A DNA stretch of 64,000 bases, from assembly GCF_036226685.1 (NCBI RefSeq), contig NZ_CP109009.1:5483501-5547500 (forward strand). Direction: 5' to 3'. The stretch is from Streptomyces sp. NBC_00690 (lineage in GTDB: Bacteria; Actinomycetota; Actinomycetes; Streptomycetales; Streptomycetaceae). The notes beneath the pieces were generated by a model that did not search any database, had not been told where the DNA came from, and worked only from the letters and a program-made list of their open reading frames with translations. Each line of letters opens with the position of its first letter. The first letter of the stretch is position 1. The position numbers and the translations under genes are program-made. Positions 25,540 to 34,699 of the stretch are shown one piece after another.

Positions 25540-27210
25540 TTAGGGAGCGCCGACGGAGGCGGCCCAGGGGCGGCCCATGTAGGCGAAGGTCAAGGGGACG
25601 CCAGCGACTTTGTCGCTGAGGTAGACCGTGGCGCGGGGGGCGACGATCGGAATCCAGGGCAGGTCCTTCGCCAACTGCTTCTGGGCCTCGATCAACAGGC
25701 CGGCCCTGGCCTTGTCGTCGGTGGTGCCGAAGGCGCTCCTGATCTTCTCGGTGACCGTCGGGTTGTTGTAGCCGCCGTAGTTCTGCGGGCCGTCGGGGGT
25801 GGCGATGAAGCCGTACAGGAACGCCGGTTCCATGACCTGGATGTAGTTCATGGTGAGGAAGGCGTCGTAGGGCTTGCGGGCGGCGGGGTCGATGAACATC
25901 TCCCCGTACTGGGCCAGTGGCAGCCCGACGATCTCCAGGTCCAGGCCGATCGCCTTGCCCGCCTGCTGGAGGGTGGTGGCGACGCTGGAGTACAGGTCGA
26001 TGCCGGTGGGGTAGGCGAGCTTCACCTTGCGGCCGGTGGCGCCCGCTTCGGTGACGAGCTTCTTGCCCCGGGCCGGGTCCTTCTTGATGGTGAGTTCGTC
26101 GTACGCGTTCTGGTACTGGTTGCGGGCGTACCCCCAGGTGCCGGGGCCGGCCACGGTGTACAGCGGGTCGGCCGCACCGGAGAAGATGCTGCGGGCGATG
26201 CCCTCGCGGTCGATGGCGGCGGAGAGCGCCTGACGCACCCGGGCGTCGGCCAGTGGACCGCCCTTGAGGTCGCTGACGATCAGATCGAGGTTCTGCGGCG
26301 AACTGCCCTCGGCGCCGGTCCACAGTTTCCCGCCGCTCGCCTTGCCGAGGGTGGGCACCAGTTGCGAGGGGATGTTGAAGCCGCCGTCGACGGACTTGCC
26401 GGCGATGGCGTTCGACAGGGCCTTGGCGCTGGCGGGGAAGACGAAGGTGACCTTCTTGGAGCGCACGGCCGACGGGTCCCAGTAGTGGTCGCTGCGCTCC
26501 AGCGCCAGATCGTTGGTGCCGTCGAAGGAGGTGACCCGGTAGGGGCCGGTGCACAGCACCCCGCCCGCCGGAGTGCCGAGTGCGGCACCCTTCGCCTCGG
26601 CGTGCTTCTTGTTGAGGACGGAACCGCCGAGGGTCGCCAGGACGTTGACGAAGACCGCGTCAGGCTTCTTGAACTTGATGGTGATCGACCGGGCCGATGC
26701 GCCGGTGCCCGCGGTGATCGATGCGACGTTGGCGTACAGCGAGCTGTACGAGGACACCACGGCCGGGTTCATGTTGCGTTTGAGGCTGAACACGACGTCG
26801 TCGATGGTCATCGGGGTGCCGTCGGTGAACTTGACCCCCTCGCGCACGGTGAAGGCCAGGGTCTGCGGATCGGGCTGCTTCCAGGAGGACGCCAGCCCCG
26901 GCGCGAGGGTGTAGTCGCTCTTGACCCGCAGCAGCGACTCGCAGATGTTGGGCAGCACGGTCTGCTCGGGATAGTCCGCGTTCTTGATCGGGTCGAGGCT
27001 GTACGGGGCCCGGTAGTCGCCGTACCAGGTGTACGAGTCCAGGCCGCCGGTGGCCGTCGGGGTGTCCGTGCGGCCCTTGGCGAAGGACTCCGGCTTGTCG
27101 GTGTCGCCGCCCCCGCCGCCGCACGCGGTCAGGGCGAGGGCGCCGGCCACCAGGCCGACCAGCGCGGTGCGCGCCGGTCTTGAGGTGCGTGGTGATATGT
27201 GGAGATTCAT
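25540..27210 (-). CDS. Oligopeptide-type substrate-binding lipoprotein (SBP family 5)
   Basis: This is a 556-residue extracellular binding protein: a type II signal peptide with lipobox LALTAC (Cys30) followed by a Gly linker, then an SBP_bac_5 domain (YSLDPIKNADYPEQTVLPNI, LAFTVREGVKFTDGTPMT, and a C-terminal WIPIVAPRATV). It delivers peptides or other amide-bearing ligands to the DppB/DppC channel. The ligand is unknown; the neighbouring amidohydrolase and CocE hydrolase suggest an amide or ester. Start ATG at 27210 with AGGAGACAT upstream. Confidence 0.92.
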   Translation of the reverse strand: MNLHISPRTSRPARTALVGLVAGALALTACGGGGGDTDKPESFAKGRTDTPTATGGLDSYTWYGDYRAPYSLDPIKNADYPEQTVLPNICESLLRVKSDYTLAPGLASSWKQPDPQTLAFTVREGVKFTDGTPMTIDDVVFSLKRNMNPAVVSSYSSLYANVASITAGTGASARSITIKFKKPDAVFVNVLATLGGSVLNKKHAEAKGAALGTPAGGVLCTGPYRVTSFDGTNDLALERSDHYWDPSAVRSKKVTFVFPASAKALSNAIAGKSVDGGFNIPSQLVPTLGKASGGKLWTGAEGSSPQNLDLIVSDLKGGPLADARVRQALSAAIDREGIARSIFSGAADPLYTVAGPGTWGYARNQYQNAYDELTIKKDPARGKKLVTEAGATGRKVKLAYPTGIDLYSSVATTLQQAGKAIGLDLEIVGLPLAQYGEMFIDPAARKPYDAFLTMNYIQVMEPAFLYGFIATPDGPQNYGGYNNPTVTEKIRSAFGTTDDKARAGLLIEAQKQLAKDLPWIPIVAPRATVYLSDKVAGVPLTFAYMGRPWAASVGAP

Positions 27211-27241
27211 GAGGGATGTCTCCTTAGCGTCTGTCGAGCGT

Positions 27242-28915
27242 CTATGCGGAGCCGTCGGAGACGGTGAGGGTCAGATGCGTGCGGTCGCCGCCGATACGCA
27301 GGGTCTGCTCGGCCGGACTGAACTTGGTGGCCTGCCACAGGTCCCCGTCGGTGCCGGGGTGCGGCGCGTACAGCGGGAAGTCGCTGCCGCAGATCTGGAG
27401 GCGCAGCCGGTGGCCGGGGCGCAGCCGGTAGCCGGTGTGGCCGAGGTCGATCCGGACGCTCTGCGGTCCCTGACCCGAGATCAGGCACTGACCACGCACG
27501 ATCATGCGGGCGGAGCCGTCGGGGGAGACGTCGTGGAGCTTGACGAAGAGGTGTCCGGCGGCGGCGCTGGTCTCGATGTCGACCGTGGCACCGACCGGGC
27601 CGACCAGGTCGAGGGGGACCTCGACCGGTGCACCGGTGAAGGTCGCCACATCGGGCCGGCCGTGCAGACCCTGCTCGTCAGGGTATTCCTGGAGGTGCAC
27701 CCACGGGTCACGGACCGGGGACGGTACGGGATCGAGCGGGTCATGGGTCCAGCGGACGGCTGTCGGCCGCTGCTCGGCGGTCTCGGTGAGGGTGCCGCCG
27801 TCGGCGCTCGCGGTGGCCAGCGATGCTCCGGCCGGGTGCAGCCGCAGTTCCCGGGTGGCGGGCGGCGGCCAGGAAGCGGCGGTGCGCTCGCCCTCGTGCC
27901 CCTGGTACCAGACGGCCCGCGGGAAGCTCCCGGGGTCGCCGCGCCCGCCGACGAAGGCGTCGAGGAAGTCGAGGGTACGACCGAGGTAACGCGGCAGGAC
28001 CGCGTCCAGCACCGACTCGTGGACCCCGTGGTCCAACTCGGGCGGTACGGGCGCCTGGTCGAGGTGGTAGGTGTGGTGGTCGCAGGCGTCGGCGTCGAGG
28101 TAGGTGTGCTCGCGCCAGCGCGGGTCGGCGAGTTGCGCGGTGTGGTCGCGCATCGACGCGTCGATGAGGTTGTCGAACCAGCCGACGCGGTGCAGTACGG
28201 GCACGGGCCGACCCGCCAGCGGCGCCCGGGTGCGGAACGGGTCGACGAGCGGGCGCCCCGAGATCACGCTGTCGACCGCGGCGGAGCGGTGACCGATCGC
28301 GGCGAACGCGTCCTCGAAGAGGTCCCGCAAGGGTCGTACGGACCAGTCCACCTCATAGGCGTACAGGTTCTTGTCCACCCACATATGGGCGAAGTAGTTG
28401 GCGAAGTACAGGCACAGCGCCTGATCGGTGCCGCTGCCCGCGAGATCGCTGAGGTCGGAGATCTCCATGCTGGTGACCCGGGGGACGATGGCGCGCAGCG
28501 CCGGATGTCCGCCCGCTGCCCCGGCCCACTGCGTGTAGCCGTGGTAGGAGTCACCGACCATGGCGACCGATCCATTGGACCAGGGCTGGGCGGCGACCCA
28601 GTCGAGCGTGTCGTACGTGTCCTCGATCTCGTGGACGAAGGGCACGGTGTCGCCCTCGGAGCGGAACTTGCCGCGCACGTCCTGGGCGATGAAGACGTAA
28701 CCGCGCTCCAGATAGAGCGGTGCGATCTTGTGCACCGCCATATAGGCACTGGCCTTGTCGTAGGGCAGACGGCTCACCACCGCGGCGTGCTTGCGCGGGG
28801 ACGCCGGCAGATAGACGTCCGTGGCGAGGCGGGTGCCGTCGCGCATGGAGATCAGGTGCTGTTCGGCGCCCTCGTGGAGCGGGGACGGGCCGATCCGCAG
28901 GAACGGGACGGTCAT
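27242..28915 (-). CDS. CocE/NonD family hydrolase (X-Pro dipeptidyl-peptidase-like)
   Basis: This is a 557-residue serine hydrolase. The nucleophile is Ser123 in GDSYHG (GxSxxG), in an alpha/beta domain whose early strand AQDVRGKFRSEG is the CocE signature. The C-terminal jelly-roll domain (about 330-557, RIDLGHTGYRLRPGHRLRLQ) matches PepX_C. Family members cleave esters (cocaine esterase) or Xaa-Pro amides. No signal peptide, so substrates are probably taken up first by the ABC importer encoded downstream. Confidence 0.9.
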   Translation of the reverse strand: MTVPFLRIGPSPLHEGAEQHLISMRDGTRLATDVYLPASPRKHAAVVSRLPYDKASAYMAVHKIAPLYLERGYVFIAQDVRGKFRSEGDTVPFVHEIEDTYDTLDWVAAQPWSNGSVAMVGDSYHGYTQWAGAAGGHPALRAIVPRVTSMEISDLSDLAGSGTDQALCLYFANYFAHMWVDKNLYAYEVDWSVRPLRDLFEDAFAAIGHRSAAVDSVISGRPLVDPFRTRAPLAGRPVPVLHRVGWFDNLIDASMRDHTAQLADPRWREHTYLDADACDHHTYHLDQAPVPPELDHGVHESVLDAVLPRYLGRTLDFLDAFVGGRGDPGSFPRAVWYQGHEGERTAASWPPPATRELRLHPAGASLATASADGGTLTETAEQRPTAVRWTHDPLDPVPSPVRDPWVHLQEYPDEQGLHGRPDVATFTGAPVEVPLDLVGPVGATVDIETSAAAGHLFVKLHDVSPDGSARMIVRGQCLISGQGPQSVRIDLGHTGYRLRPGHRLRLQICGSDFPLYAPHPGTDGDLWQATKFSPAEQTLRIGGDRTHLTLTVSDGSA

Positions 28916-28951
28916 GGGATTCCTCTCGGGGCGACGGATGGAAGGGTCCGG

Positions 28952-29590
28952 CTACAGGTTGTGGCGGTAGTCGTCGGCGAGATCGTCGTCGAGGAGGGCC
29001 GCAGTGAGTCCGGCGATGCCGAAGTGTGCGGCGGCGATGGTGCCGCCGGAAGGAAGCTGGGCGGCGAGTTCGCGTGGCTCGTCGTCCCAGAGGCCGGATC
29101 GGATGACGGCCTTGGCGCAGTGCAGATATGCCTCGTCGACCTCGACGACGGTCGCCAGCTTCGCCGGGCGACCCCGGGACTCCAGCATGGGCAGCAGATC
29201 GGGGTCGTCGGTGGGATAGGCGCGCCCGTTGACCCGCAGGGTCTCCGCGTAACCGGGCACCAGGAAGAGCAGCCCCACACCGGGGTTCTCACAGATGTTG
29301 GTGAAGGTGTCCGCGAGCTGGTTCCCGGGACGGTCGGGGATCAGGAGGGTCCGGTCGTCGAGGACGCGGACGAAGCCCGGGTGGTCGCCGCGCGGCGAGC
29401 AGTCGGTGCGACCTGCGAGATCGGCGGAGGCGACGCAGCAGAACGGCGAGTGGGCGATGAAGAGCCGGCAGTGGTCGTCGAGACGGTCGAGGACCTTCTG
29501 CCGCATCACCGGGTCCGGGGTGCCGACGATCTCCCGGACCCGGGCGAGGTCGATCCGGCCGGGGCGGGTGGCGAGCGGGGCGGTGGTCAT
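28952..29590 (-). CDS. Pyridoxamine 5'-phosphate oxidase-family FMN protein
   Basis: This is a 212-residue protein resembling the MSMEG_1061-type PPOX family (split-barrel flavin binders): CCVASADLAGRTDCSPRGD near residues 51-69, LLIPDRPGNQLADTFTNI and VGLLFLVPG. It probably binds FMN and oxidises or reduces a small molecule. The ATG at 29590 overlaps the upstream reductase stop (ATGA); the longer upstream frame is the shadow of that reductase. Confidence 0.85.
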   Translation of the reverse strand: MTTAPLATRPGRIDLARVREIVGTPDPVMRQKVLDRLDDHCRLFIAHSPFCCVASADLAGRTDCSPRGDHPGFVRVLDDRTLLIPDRPGNQLADTFTNICENPGVGLLFLVPGYAETLRVNGRAYPTDDPDLLPMLESRGRPAKLATVVEVDEAYLHCAKAVIRSGLWDDEPRELAAQLPSGGTIAAAHFGIAGLTAALLDDDLADDYRHNL

Positions 29591-30573
29591 AGGTCCAGCT
29601 CCAGTACGGGGGTCAGGGAGCGGGAGACGCACGGGTACATCAACCGGCCCGTCTCTCGTTCGGCCGCATCGAGGATGTGGTCGCGGTGGTCGGGGGTACC
29701 GGCGCGGACGATGACCTCGCAGGTGCCGCAGATGCCTTCGCGACAGGAGCCGTGGACCTTGATTCCGGCGCCGAGGAGCGCATCGAGGACGCTCTCGTTC
29801 GCGGGGACGTCCACGGTGGTTCCGGAGCGCACACAACGCACCTCCACCGGAGTGTTGGGCTCCGCGGCGCCCGCAGTGGCGGGCGGTTTGAACCGCTCCG
29901 TGTGCGGACGCAGCCCGTCATGGCCCTTGCACGCCTCCGTCAGCGCGTCGAGCAGTCCCTCGGGGCCGCAGCAGTAGACGGCCACCGGCTCCTCGCCCGG
30001 GCCGGGTGCGGCTTCGGCGAGTGCGTCGGCGAGCGGGAGACGGCCGTGTTCGTCGTGGGCCCAGACCCTGGCGCGATCTCCGTGCCCGACCAGTTCGTCC
30101 AGGAACGCCATCGACGCCCGGCTGCGCCCCCCGTACAGCAACCGCCAGGGGGTGCCCCGCCGATCGGCCTCGCGCAGCATCGGCAGGATCGGGGTGATGC
30201 CGATGCCACCCGCGACGAAGAGGTAGCGGGCCGCCGGGAGCAGCGGGAAGTTGTTGCGGGGCGGGCCGACCGGGATGATCGCGCCGGGTCGCAGGAAGCG
30301 GTGGATGTACTCGGAGCCGCCGCGCCCGCGGGGCTCGTGCAGCACGGCCACCCGATAGCTGTCGGTGGTGGCGGGGTCGCCGCAGAGGGAGTAGTGCCGT
30401 TCCACGCCCGTGGGCAGGCCGAGCCGTAGATGGGCACCGGGCTGCCAGGGCGGCAGCGGTGCGTCGCCGGGGTCCACCAGCGTCAGCGACAGAACGCCGG
30501 CCGCCTCCCAGCGCAGTTGGTGCACGCGCAACCGCAACTCGTCCTGCGCGCCGGGGAGCGCCGGGGTGCTCAC
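29587..30573 (-). CDS. VanB/PDR-type oxidoreductase with C-terminal 2Fe-2S ferredoxin domain
   Basis: This is a 328-residue flavoprotein: FMN/FAD-binding barrel with RHYSLCGDP (59-67), NAD-binding domain with AGGIGITPI (121-129), and a C-terminal plant-type [2Fe-2S] domain with Cys277, Cys282, Cys285 and Cys315 (SCREGICGTC...YPC). Such proteins pass electrons from NAD(P)H to a Rieske oxygenase or P450. No oxygenase gene is present in the window. It overlaps both neighbours by four bases. Confidence 0.9.
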   Translation of the reverse strand: MSTPALPGAQDELRLRVHQLRWEAAGVLSLTLVDPGDAPLPPWQPGAHLRLGLPTGVERHYSLCGDPATTDSYRVAVLHEPRGRGGSEYIHRFLRPGAIIPVGPPRNNFPLLPAARYLFVAGGIGITPILPMLREADRRGTPWRLLYGGRSRASMAFLDELVGHGDRARVWAHDEHGRLPLADALAEAAPGPGEEPVAVYCCGPEGLLDALTEACKGHDGLRPHTERFKPPATAGAAEPNTPVEVRCVRSGTTVDVPANESVLDALLGAGIKVHGSCREGICGTCEVIVRAGTPDHRDHILDAAERETGRLMYPCVSRSLTPVLELDL

Positions 30574-32309
30574 GGTGCGCCTTCTCGCCGATGGACCGGG
30601 ACGCCTTCGACGAAGGTGAGGTCGACCCGGGTGTCGGCGATCTCGTGCAGGGACTCGTCGAACGGATTGCGGTCGAGCACGGCGAAGTCGGCGTACTTGC
30701 CCGGGGCGATGGTGCCCGTGACGTGGTCGATGTGGTTGATCCAGGCGCCGGCCGAGGTGTACGCCGCGAGGGCGTCGGCCAGCAGCAGCCGCTGTTCGGG
30801 CAGGAACGGAGTGTCGGGGCCGATGCCCGGCATGGTCCGGTTGACGGCGACGTGGATGCCGGCGAGCGGATCGGCGCTGGAGACGGGCCAGTCGCTGCCC
30901 GCGGCCAAGGTGGCGCCCGAGGCCCGCAGCGCACCGAAGACGTACTGGCGGGCCGCTCGTTCACCGCCGAGGAAGGGGACGGTCAGCTCGGACATCTGCT
31001 CGTCGCACACGGCCCACAGCGGCTGCATGTTGGCGGTGGTCCGCAACTTCCGGAACCGGGGTACGTCGTCCGGGTGCACGAGTTGGATATGGGCCAGGTG
31101 GTGCCGGTTGTCGCCGCGGTGCCCGGCCCCGCTGGCGCCGGGGGTGTTGCGGCGCACTTCCTCGGCGGCCTCGATGGCGTCGAGCGCCTCGCGCACGGCA
31201 CGGTCGCCGATGGTGTGGAAGTGGACCTGGAATCCGGCTCCGTCGAGAGCGGTGACCGCCCGGTTGAGCTCGGCGGGCGTCAGATAGCTGTGTCCACTGC
31301 CGGGGCTCGCGTCGTGCCCGGGGCCGTGGAGGTACGGGGTGAGGAGGGCGGCCGTGAAGTTCTCGCAGACGCCGTCCTGCATCACCTTGACGGTGGTGGC
31401 GCGGAAGCGGCCGACGTGGCTGCGCTCCCGGCGTTCGACGAGTTCGGGCAATTGCTCCACACCACGTTCCCGGTCCCACCACAGGGCCCCGGTGACCCGG
31501 CCGGTGAGCTGGCCGGAGCCGGCGAGGCTCTGATAGGCGTCCAGCGGGTCGGGGTAGCTCAGATAGGCGCCGATCAGGGCGTCCTGCCAGCCGGTGACCC
31601 CCAGGGAGTGGAGGTGCCGTTGGCCTTCGAGGAGCGCTTCCTCGTACTCGTCCGCGGTGATCGCGGGGAGGTGTCGGGCGACCAGGTCGGCCGCGCCCTC
31701 GTGGAGGGTGCCGGTGGGCGTGCCGTCCGCGGCCCGTTCGATCCTGCCGTCGGCTGGGTCGGGGGTGTCGCGGTCGATGCCCGCCAGGCGCAGGGCGAGG
31801 CTGTTCACCCAGGCCCCGTGCCGGTCCCGGTTGAGGAGGAAGACGGGGCGGTCGGGGACCACCGCGTCCAGCGTCGCCCGGTCGGGCGCGCCGGATGGGA
31901 AGTGGTCCATCGACCAGCCGCCGCCCACCACCCAGGGCCGTTCGGGGTGGCGTTTCGCGTAGGCGCCGACGAGTTCGGCGCAGGCTGTGGGGCCGGTTGC
32001 CCCAAGGAGGTCGCAGCGCGCCCGCTCCAGGCCGCCGAAGACGGGGTGGGCGTGGGCATCCACGAAGCCGGGGACCAGGAGCCGCCCGGCCAGCTCGACC
32101 ACCTCGGTCCCGGGGCGGATCAGCGCACGGGCCGCGGGGGCGCCGACGGCGACGATCCGGCCCGCTCGCACCGCGACCGCGTCCGTCCAGGAGCGGGCCG
32201 CGTCCCCGGTGAAGACCGGGCCGCCGGTGAGCACCAGGTCAGCCCGGTCCTGCGGGGCCGTGGCGCCCCGCGCGGCGCTCGGCCGGGGCTGGATACGGGT
32301 CTCGGTCAT
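30570..32309 (-). CDS. Amidohydrolase family protein (YtcJ-like), first gene of the catabolic operon
   Basis: This is a 579-residue metal-dependent amidohydrolase: metal-binding HAHP (86-89) after GFVDA, a lysine in TTVKVMQDG, the HFHTIGD and HLAHIQLVHP histidines, and C-terminal GSDWPVSSADPL with the catalytic Asp. The start has no long extension or signal peptide. Being first after the intergenic palindrome, it is the likely pathway-defining enzyme, hydrolysing an amide or cyclic amide. The substrate is unknown. Confidence 0.9.
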   Translation of the reverse strand: MTETRIQPRPSAARGATAPQDRADLVLTGGPVFTGDAARSWTDAVAVRAGRIVAVGAPAARALIRPGTEVVELAGRLLVPGFVDAHAHPVFGGLERARCDLLGATGPTACAELVGAYAKRHPERPWVVGGGWSMDHFPSGAPDRATLDAVVPDRPVFLLNRDRHGAWVNSLALRLAGIDRDTPDPADGRIERAADGTPTGTLHEGAADLVARHLPAITADEYEEALLEGQRHLHSLGVTGWQDALIGAYLSYPDPLDAYQSLAGSGQLTGRVTGALWWDRERGVEQLPELVERRERSHVGRFRATTVKVMQDGVCENFTAALLTPYLHGPGHDASPGSGHSYLTPAELNRAVTALDGAGFQVHFHTIGDRAVREALDAIEAAEEVRRNTPGASGAGHRGDNRHHLAHIQLVHPDDVPRFRKLRTTANMQPLWAVCDEQMSELTVPFLGGERAARQYVFGALRASGATLAAGSDWPVSSADPLAGIHVAVNRTMPGIGPDTPFLPEQRLLLADALAAYTSAGAWINHIDHVTGTIAPGKYADFAVLDRNPFDESLHEIADTRVDLTFVEGVPVHRREGAP

Positions 32310-32410
32310 GCGGTTCGGCCTGTTCCGTGGGAGGGGCGAATCGGGTTGGGGAGGGTCTTATCGGGCTGATGGGTCTGAGGAAACACCCGCGATTCCTTCA
32401 TGTCAATGCC

Positions 32411-32431
32411 TTGGACTAAGGCTTTGTCCAA
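32411..32431. promoter_or_regulatory. 21-bp palindrome, probable TetR operator
   Basis: TTGGACTAAG and CTTTGTCCAA flank a single central G, giving a near-perfect palindrome (one mismatch per arm) in the 185-bp divergent gap between the amidohydrolase operon and the TetR gene. Its size and spacing suit a TetR dimer. Confidence 0.75.
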
Positions 32432-32494
32432 CGTGATGTAGCCTGATGTGCGCCAGCCGTGACACAGGACTTCGTGAAGCGAGATGATGAAGCG

Positions 32495-33214
32495 GTGACC
32501 ACCACATCCGGCCGCACCACCCGCGCAGCCAGTCGCACCCGCTTGCCCCGGGGCGCACTCACCCCGGAACGCATCGTGGAGACGAGCCTCAAACTCCTCG
32601 ACGAACACGGCACCGACGGCTTCTCCATGCCGCGCCTCGGCAAGGCGCTCGGCGCCGACCAGACCGCGGTCTACCGCCACTTCTCCGGCAAGGACGACAT
32701 CCTGCTCGCGGTCGCGGACCGGCTGCTCGAAGAAGCCTTCGAGGGCTTCGCGGCCCAGCCGTACTGGGCCGACACCCTCGCAGATGTGTGCCGACGGGTG
32801 CGCGGCGCCTACCTCGCGCACCCCGCAGCCGCGGCGCTCTCCGGGCCCCGCACCACCCGACGACCCGCCGAGATGCATGCGGCGGACGCGGTGATCGGTG
32901 CCCTGGGCGACGCCGGATTCGATCCGGCCGAAGCGGCCCTGCTGTACCGGGTCGTGGCCGACTTCGCCCTGCTCTGGTCGGGCGGTGAGGCCGCCTTTCA
33001 CAGCCTCGACGCCGAGACCCAGGCGCATGAGGCCGACGGCTGGAAGCGCGCCTACCGCGCCGCCGACCCTGCGGAGTACCCGCACATCCACCGCGTCCGC
33101 GACCCGCTGTTCGAAGTGGACTCGGCCGACGTCTTCGAAACCGCGCTCCAACTGCTGCTGGACTCCATGGAGCGCCGCGCCCCCCGAGGCGCCCGACCGG
33201 ACCCCTCAGGCTGA
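32495..33214 (+). CDS. TetR/AcrR family regulator divergent from the catabolic operon
   Basis: This is a 239-residue TetR protein. The N-terminal helix-turn-helix (about 30-75) reads FSMPRLGKALGADQTAVYRH, with a C-terminal ligand domain containing a Trp-rich segment. It probably represses the divergent 12-kb operon through the palindrome at 32411-32431. The start is uncertain (GTG at 32495 or 32459). It is clearly paralogous to the TetR protein at 34700. Confidence 0.88.
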   Translation: MTTTSGRTTRAASRTRLPRGALTPERIVETSLKLLDEHGTDGFSMPRLGKALGADQTAVYRHFSGKDDILLAVADRLLEEAFEGFAAQPYWADTLADVCRRVRGAYLAHPAAAALSGPRTTRRPAEMHAADAVIGALGDAGFDPAEAALLYRVVADFALLWSGGEAAFHSLDAETQAHEADGWKRAYRAADPAEYPHIHRVRDPLFEVDSADVFETALQLLLDSMERRAPRGARPDPSG

Positions 33215-33236
33215 CGGGCGCGCGCCCCGCGACCGC

Positions 33237-34457
33237 TCACTGCTCGCGCATCCCCCAGGGGGATCCGTACTCGGTCAGCAGATCGAGGAACGGCCCCGGT
33301 GCGAACGCCTCCGGACCCAGCACACCGGTGCCGCTCCACACACCGGTCGCCACCAACTCCAGGGCCACCACCGGATTGACGGCGGTCTGCCACACCACGG
33401 CCTGCGAGCCGTACTCGCGCATCGACCACTCGTTGTCGACCACGTGGTACAGGTACACCTCACGGGCCTGCCCGTCCTTGGTGCCCTTGACCCAGGTCCC
33501 CGCGCACGTCTTGCCGCGCATTCGGTCGCCCAGCGTCGCCGGATCGGGCAGGGCAGCCGCCACCACATCCCGCGGCGACACCTGGACCGGTCCCGAACCA
33601 CCGTTCACGGTGACCGGTTCGGTGCCGTCGAGCCCGAGCTTGTGCAGCGTCTTCAGTACCTCGATGAACTCATTGCCCAGGCCGTACTTGAAGGTGACCC
33701 GCCCCGCCTTCACCCAGCGCGGGACCAACAGCACCTCCTCATGCTCCACGTTCACGCACTCCACGGGACCGATGCCCTCGGGGAAGTCGAAGACCTCCGG
33801 CTCGCTGAACGGCTCGGTGGTGAACCAACCGCGATCCGCCTCGTAGACCACGGGCGGGTTCAGACACTCCTCGATCGTGGTCCAGATGCTGAACGAAGGG
33901 GCGAAGTCATAGCCGTCGACGGTGATGTTGGCGCCGTCGCGGATGCCGATCTCCTCGATCTCGTCGAAGAGTTCGTCCGCGGCATGACGGGCGAAGACAT
34001 CGGAGAGCCCAGGCTCCACACCGAAACCGACAAGGGCGAGCCTGCCCTCGTCCTCCCACTCCTGCGCCACCGCGAACTGCTCGTCACCGAGCTTGACGCC
34101 GCACTCCTCGTACGGGCGCTCCGGATGCGGCCGGGACAGCGACATCGCCATGTCGAGGTAGTGGGTGCCCGCCGTGGCCGCCGCCTCGAACAGGGGCATC
34201 ACGAAGCGCGGATCGGTGGCGTTCAGCAACACATCGCAGCGGTGCTCGGTGAGCAGCGCCGCCACCGCCGTCCGATCGTTCGCATCCACGCGCGCCGCGG
34301 TGAAGCGGTCGGCGGTGCCACCGAGCGCCTCGACCGCCCGCTCGGCCCGTCCCAGGTCGTAATCGGCGACCACCATGTGATCCAGGAACGGGCGGCGGGC
34401 GGCGATCTTGGTGATCGCACTGCCCACGCCTCCTGCGCCGACCAGCAGAACTCTCAT
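33237..34457 (-). CDS. Saccharopine dehydrogenase-like NAD(P)-dependent oxidoreductase
   Basis: This is a 406-residue protein. An N-terminal Rossmann fold with VLLVGAGGVGSAI binds NAD(P), followed by a saccharopine-dehydrogenase C-terminal domain. VGFGVEPGLSDVFARHAADE is typical of carboxynorspermidine/lysine-6-dehydrogenase-type members. It may act on a lysine-derived or polyamine imine. The start is MRVLLVGAG at 34457 (an ATG at 34466 is possible). It is divergent from a TetR gene, with a palindrome in between. Confidence 0.85.
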   Translation of the reverse strand: MRVLLVGAGGVGSAITKIAARRPFLDHMVVADYDLGRAERAVEALGGTADRFTAARVDANDRTAVAALLTEHRCDVLLNATDPRFVMPLFEAAATAGTHYLDMAMSLSRPHPERPYEECGVKLGDEQFAVAQEWEDEGRLALVGFGVEPGLSDVFARHAADELFDEIEEIGIRDGANITVDGYDFAPSFSIWTTIEECLNPPVVYEADRGWFTTEPFSEPEVFDFPEGIGPVECVNVEHEEVLLVPRWVKAGRVTFKYGLGNEFIEVLKTLHKLGLDGTEPVTVNGGSGPVQVSPRDVVAAALPDPATLGDRMRGKTCAGTWVKGTKDGQAREVYLYHVVDNEWSMREYGSQAVVWQTAVNPVVALELVATGVWSGTGVLGPEAFAPGPFLDLLTEYGSPWGMREQ

Positions 34458-34617
34458 CGCGTTCATCCCATCCGTCGCTCGGGTCATCGGGCCCGTACCA
34501 AGGAGCCCGGAGGCAGATACAACGCCTTGCGGACATCCCGGCGCAACGGTGTTGGCATAAGCCGCGTGGATGCCCGAATCCCCACGGGTCACCGAGGAAC
34601 GGTGGTATCCCCGGTTG

Positions 34618-34639
34618 CCGGCGGGGGATCCCCCGCCGG
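34618..34639. promoter_or_regulatory. 22-bp perfect palindrome between saccharopine-dehydrogenase-like gene and TetR
   Basis: CCGGCGGGGGA meets its exact reverse complement TCCCCCGCCGG with no spacer, 61 bp before the TetR start. A candidate operator; a fully paired stem with no loop could not fold well as RNA. Confidence 0.6.
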
Positions 34640-34643
34640 GGAA

Positions 34644-34696
34644 GTGCACGGCTGGAGATTCCACAGCAGGGGATTCCACAACAGGGAAAGGAGCTG
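34644..34696 (+). repeat. Direct repeat in the TetR upstream region
   Basis: GATTCCACAGCAGG is followed 15 bp later by the related GATTCCACAACAGG, directly before the GGAAAGGAG ribosome site. May be regulatory. Confidence 0.45.
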
Positions 34697-34699
34697 ACC

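Noticed and set aside
27029..29977. 982-residue plus-strand frame opposite the hydrolase and PPOX genes
   Set aside because: Antisense of the catabolic operon with no recognisable domain.
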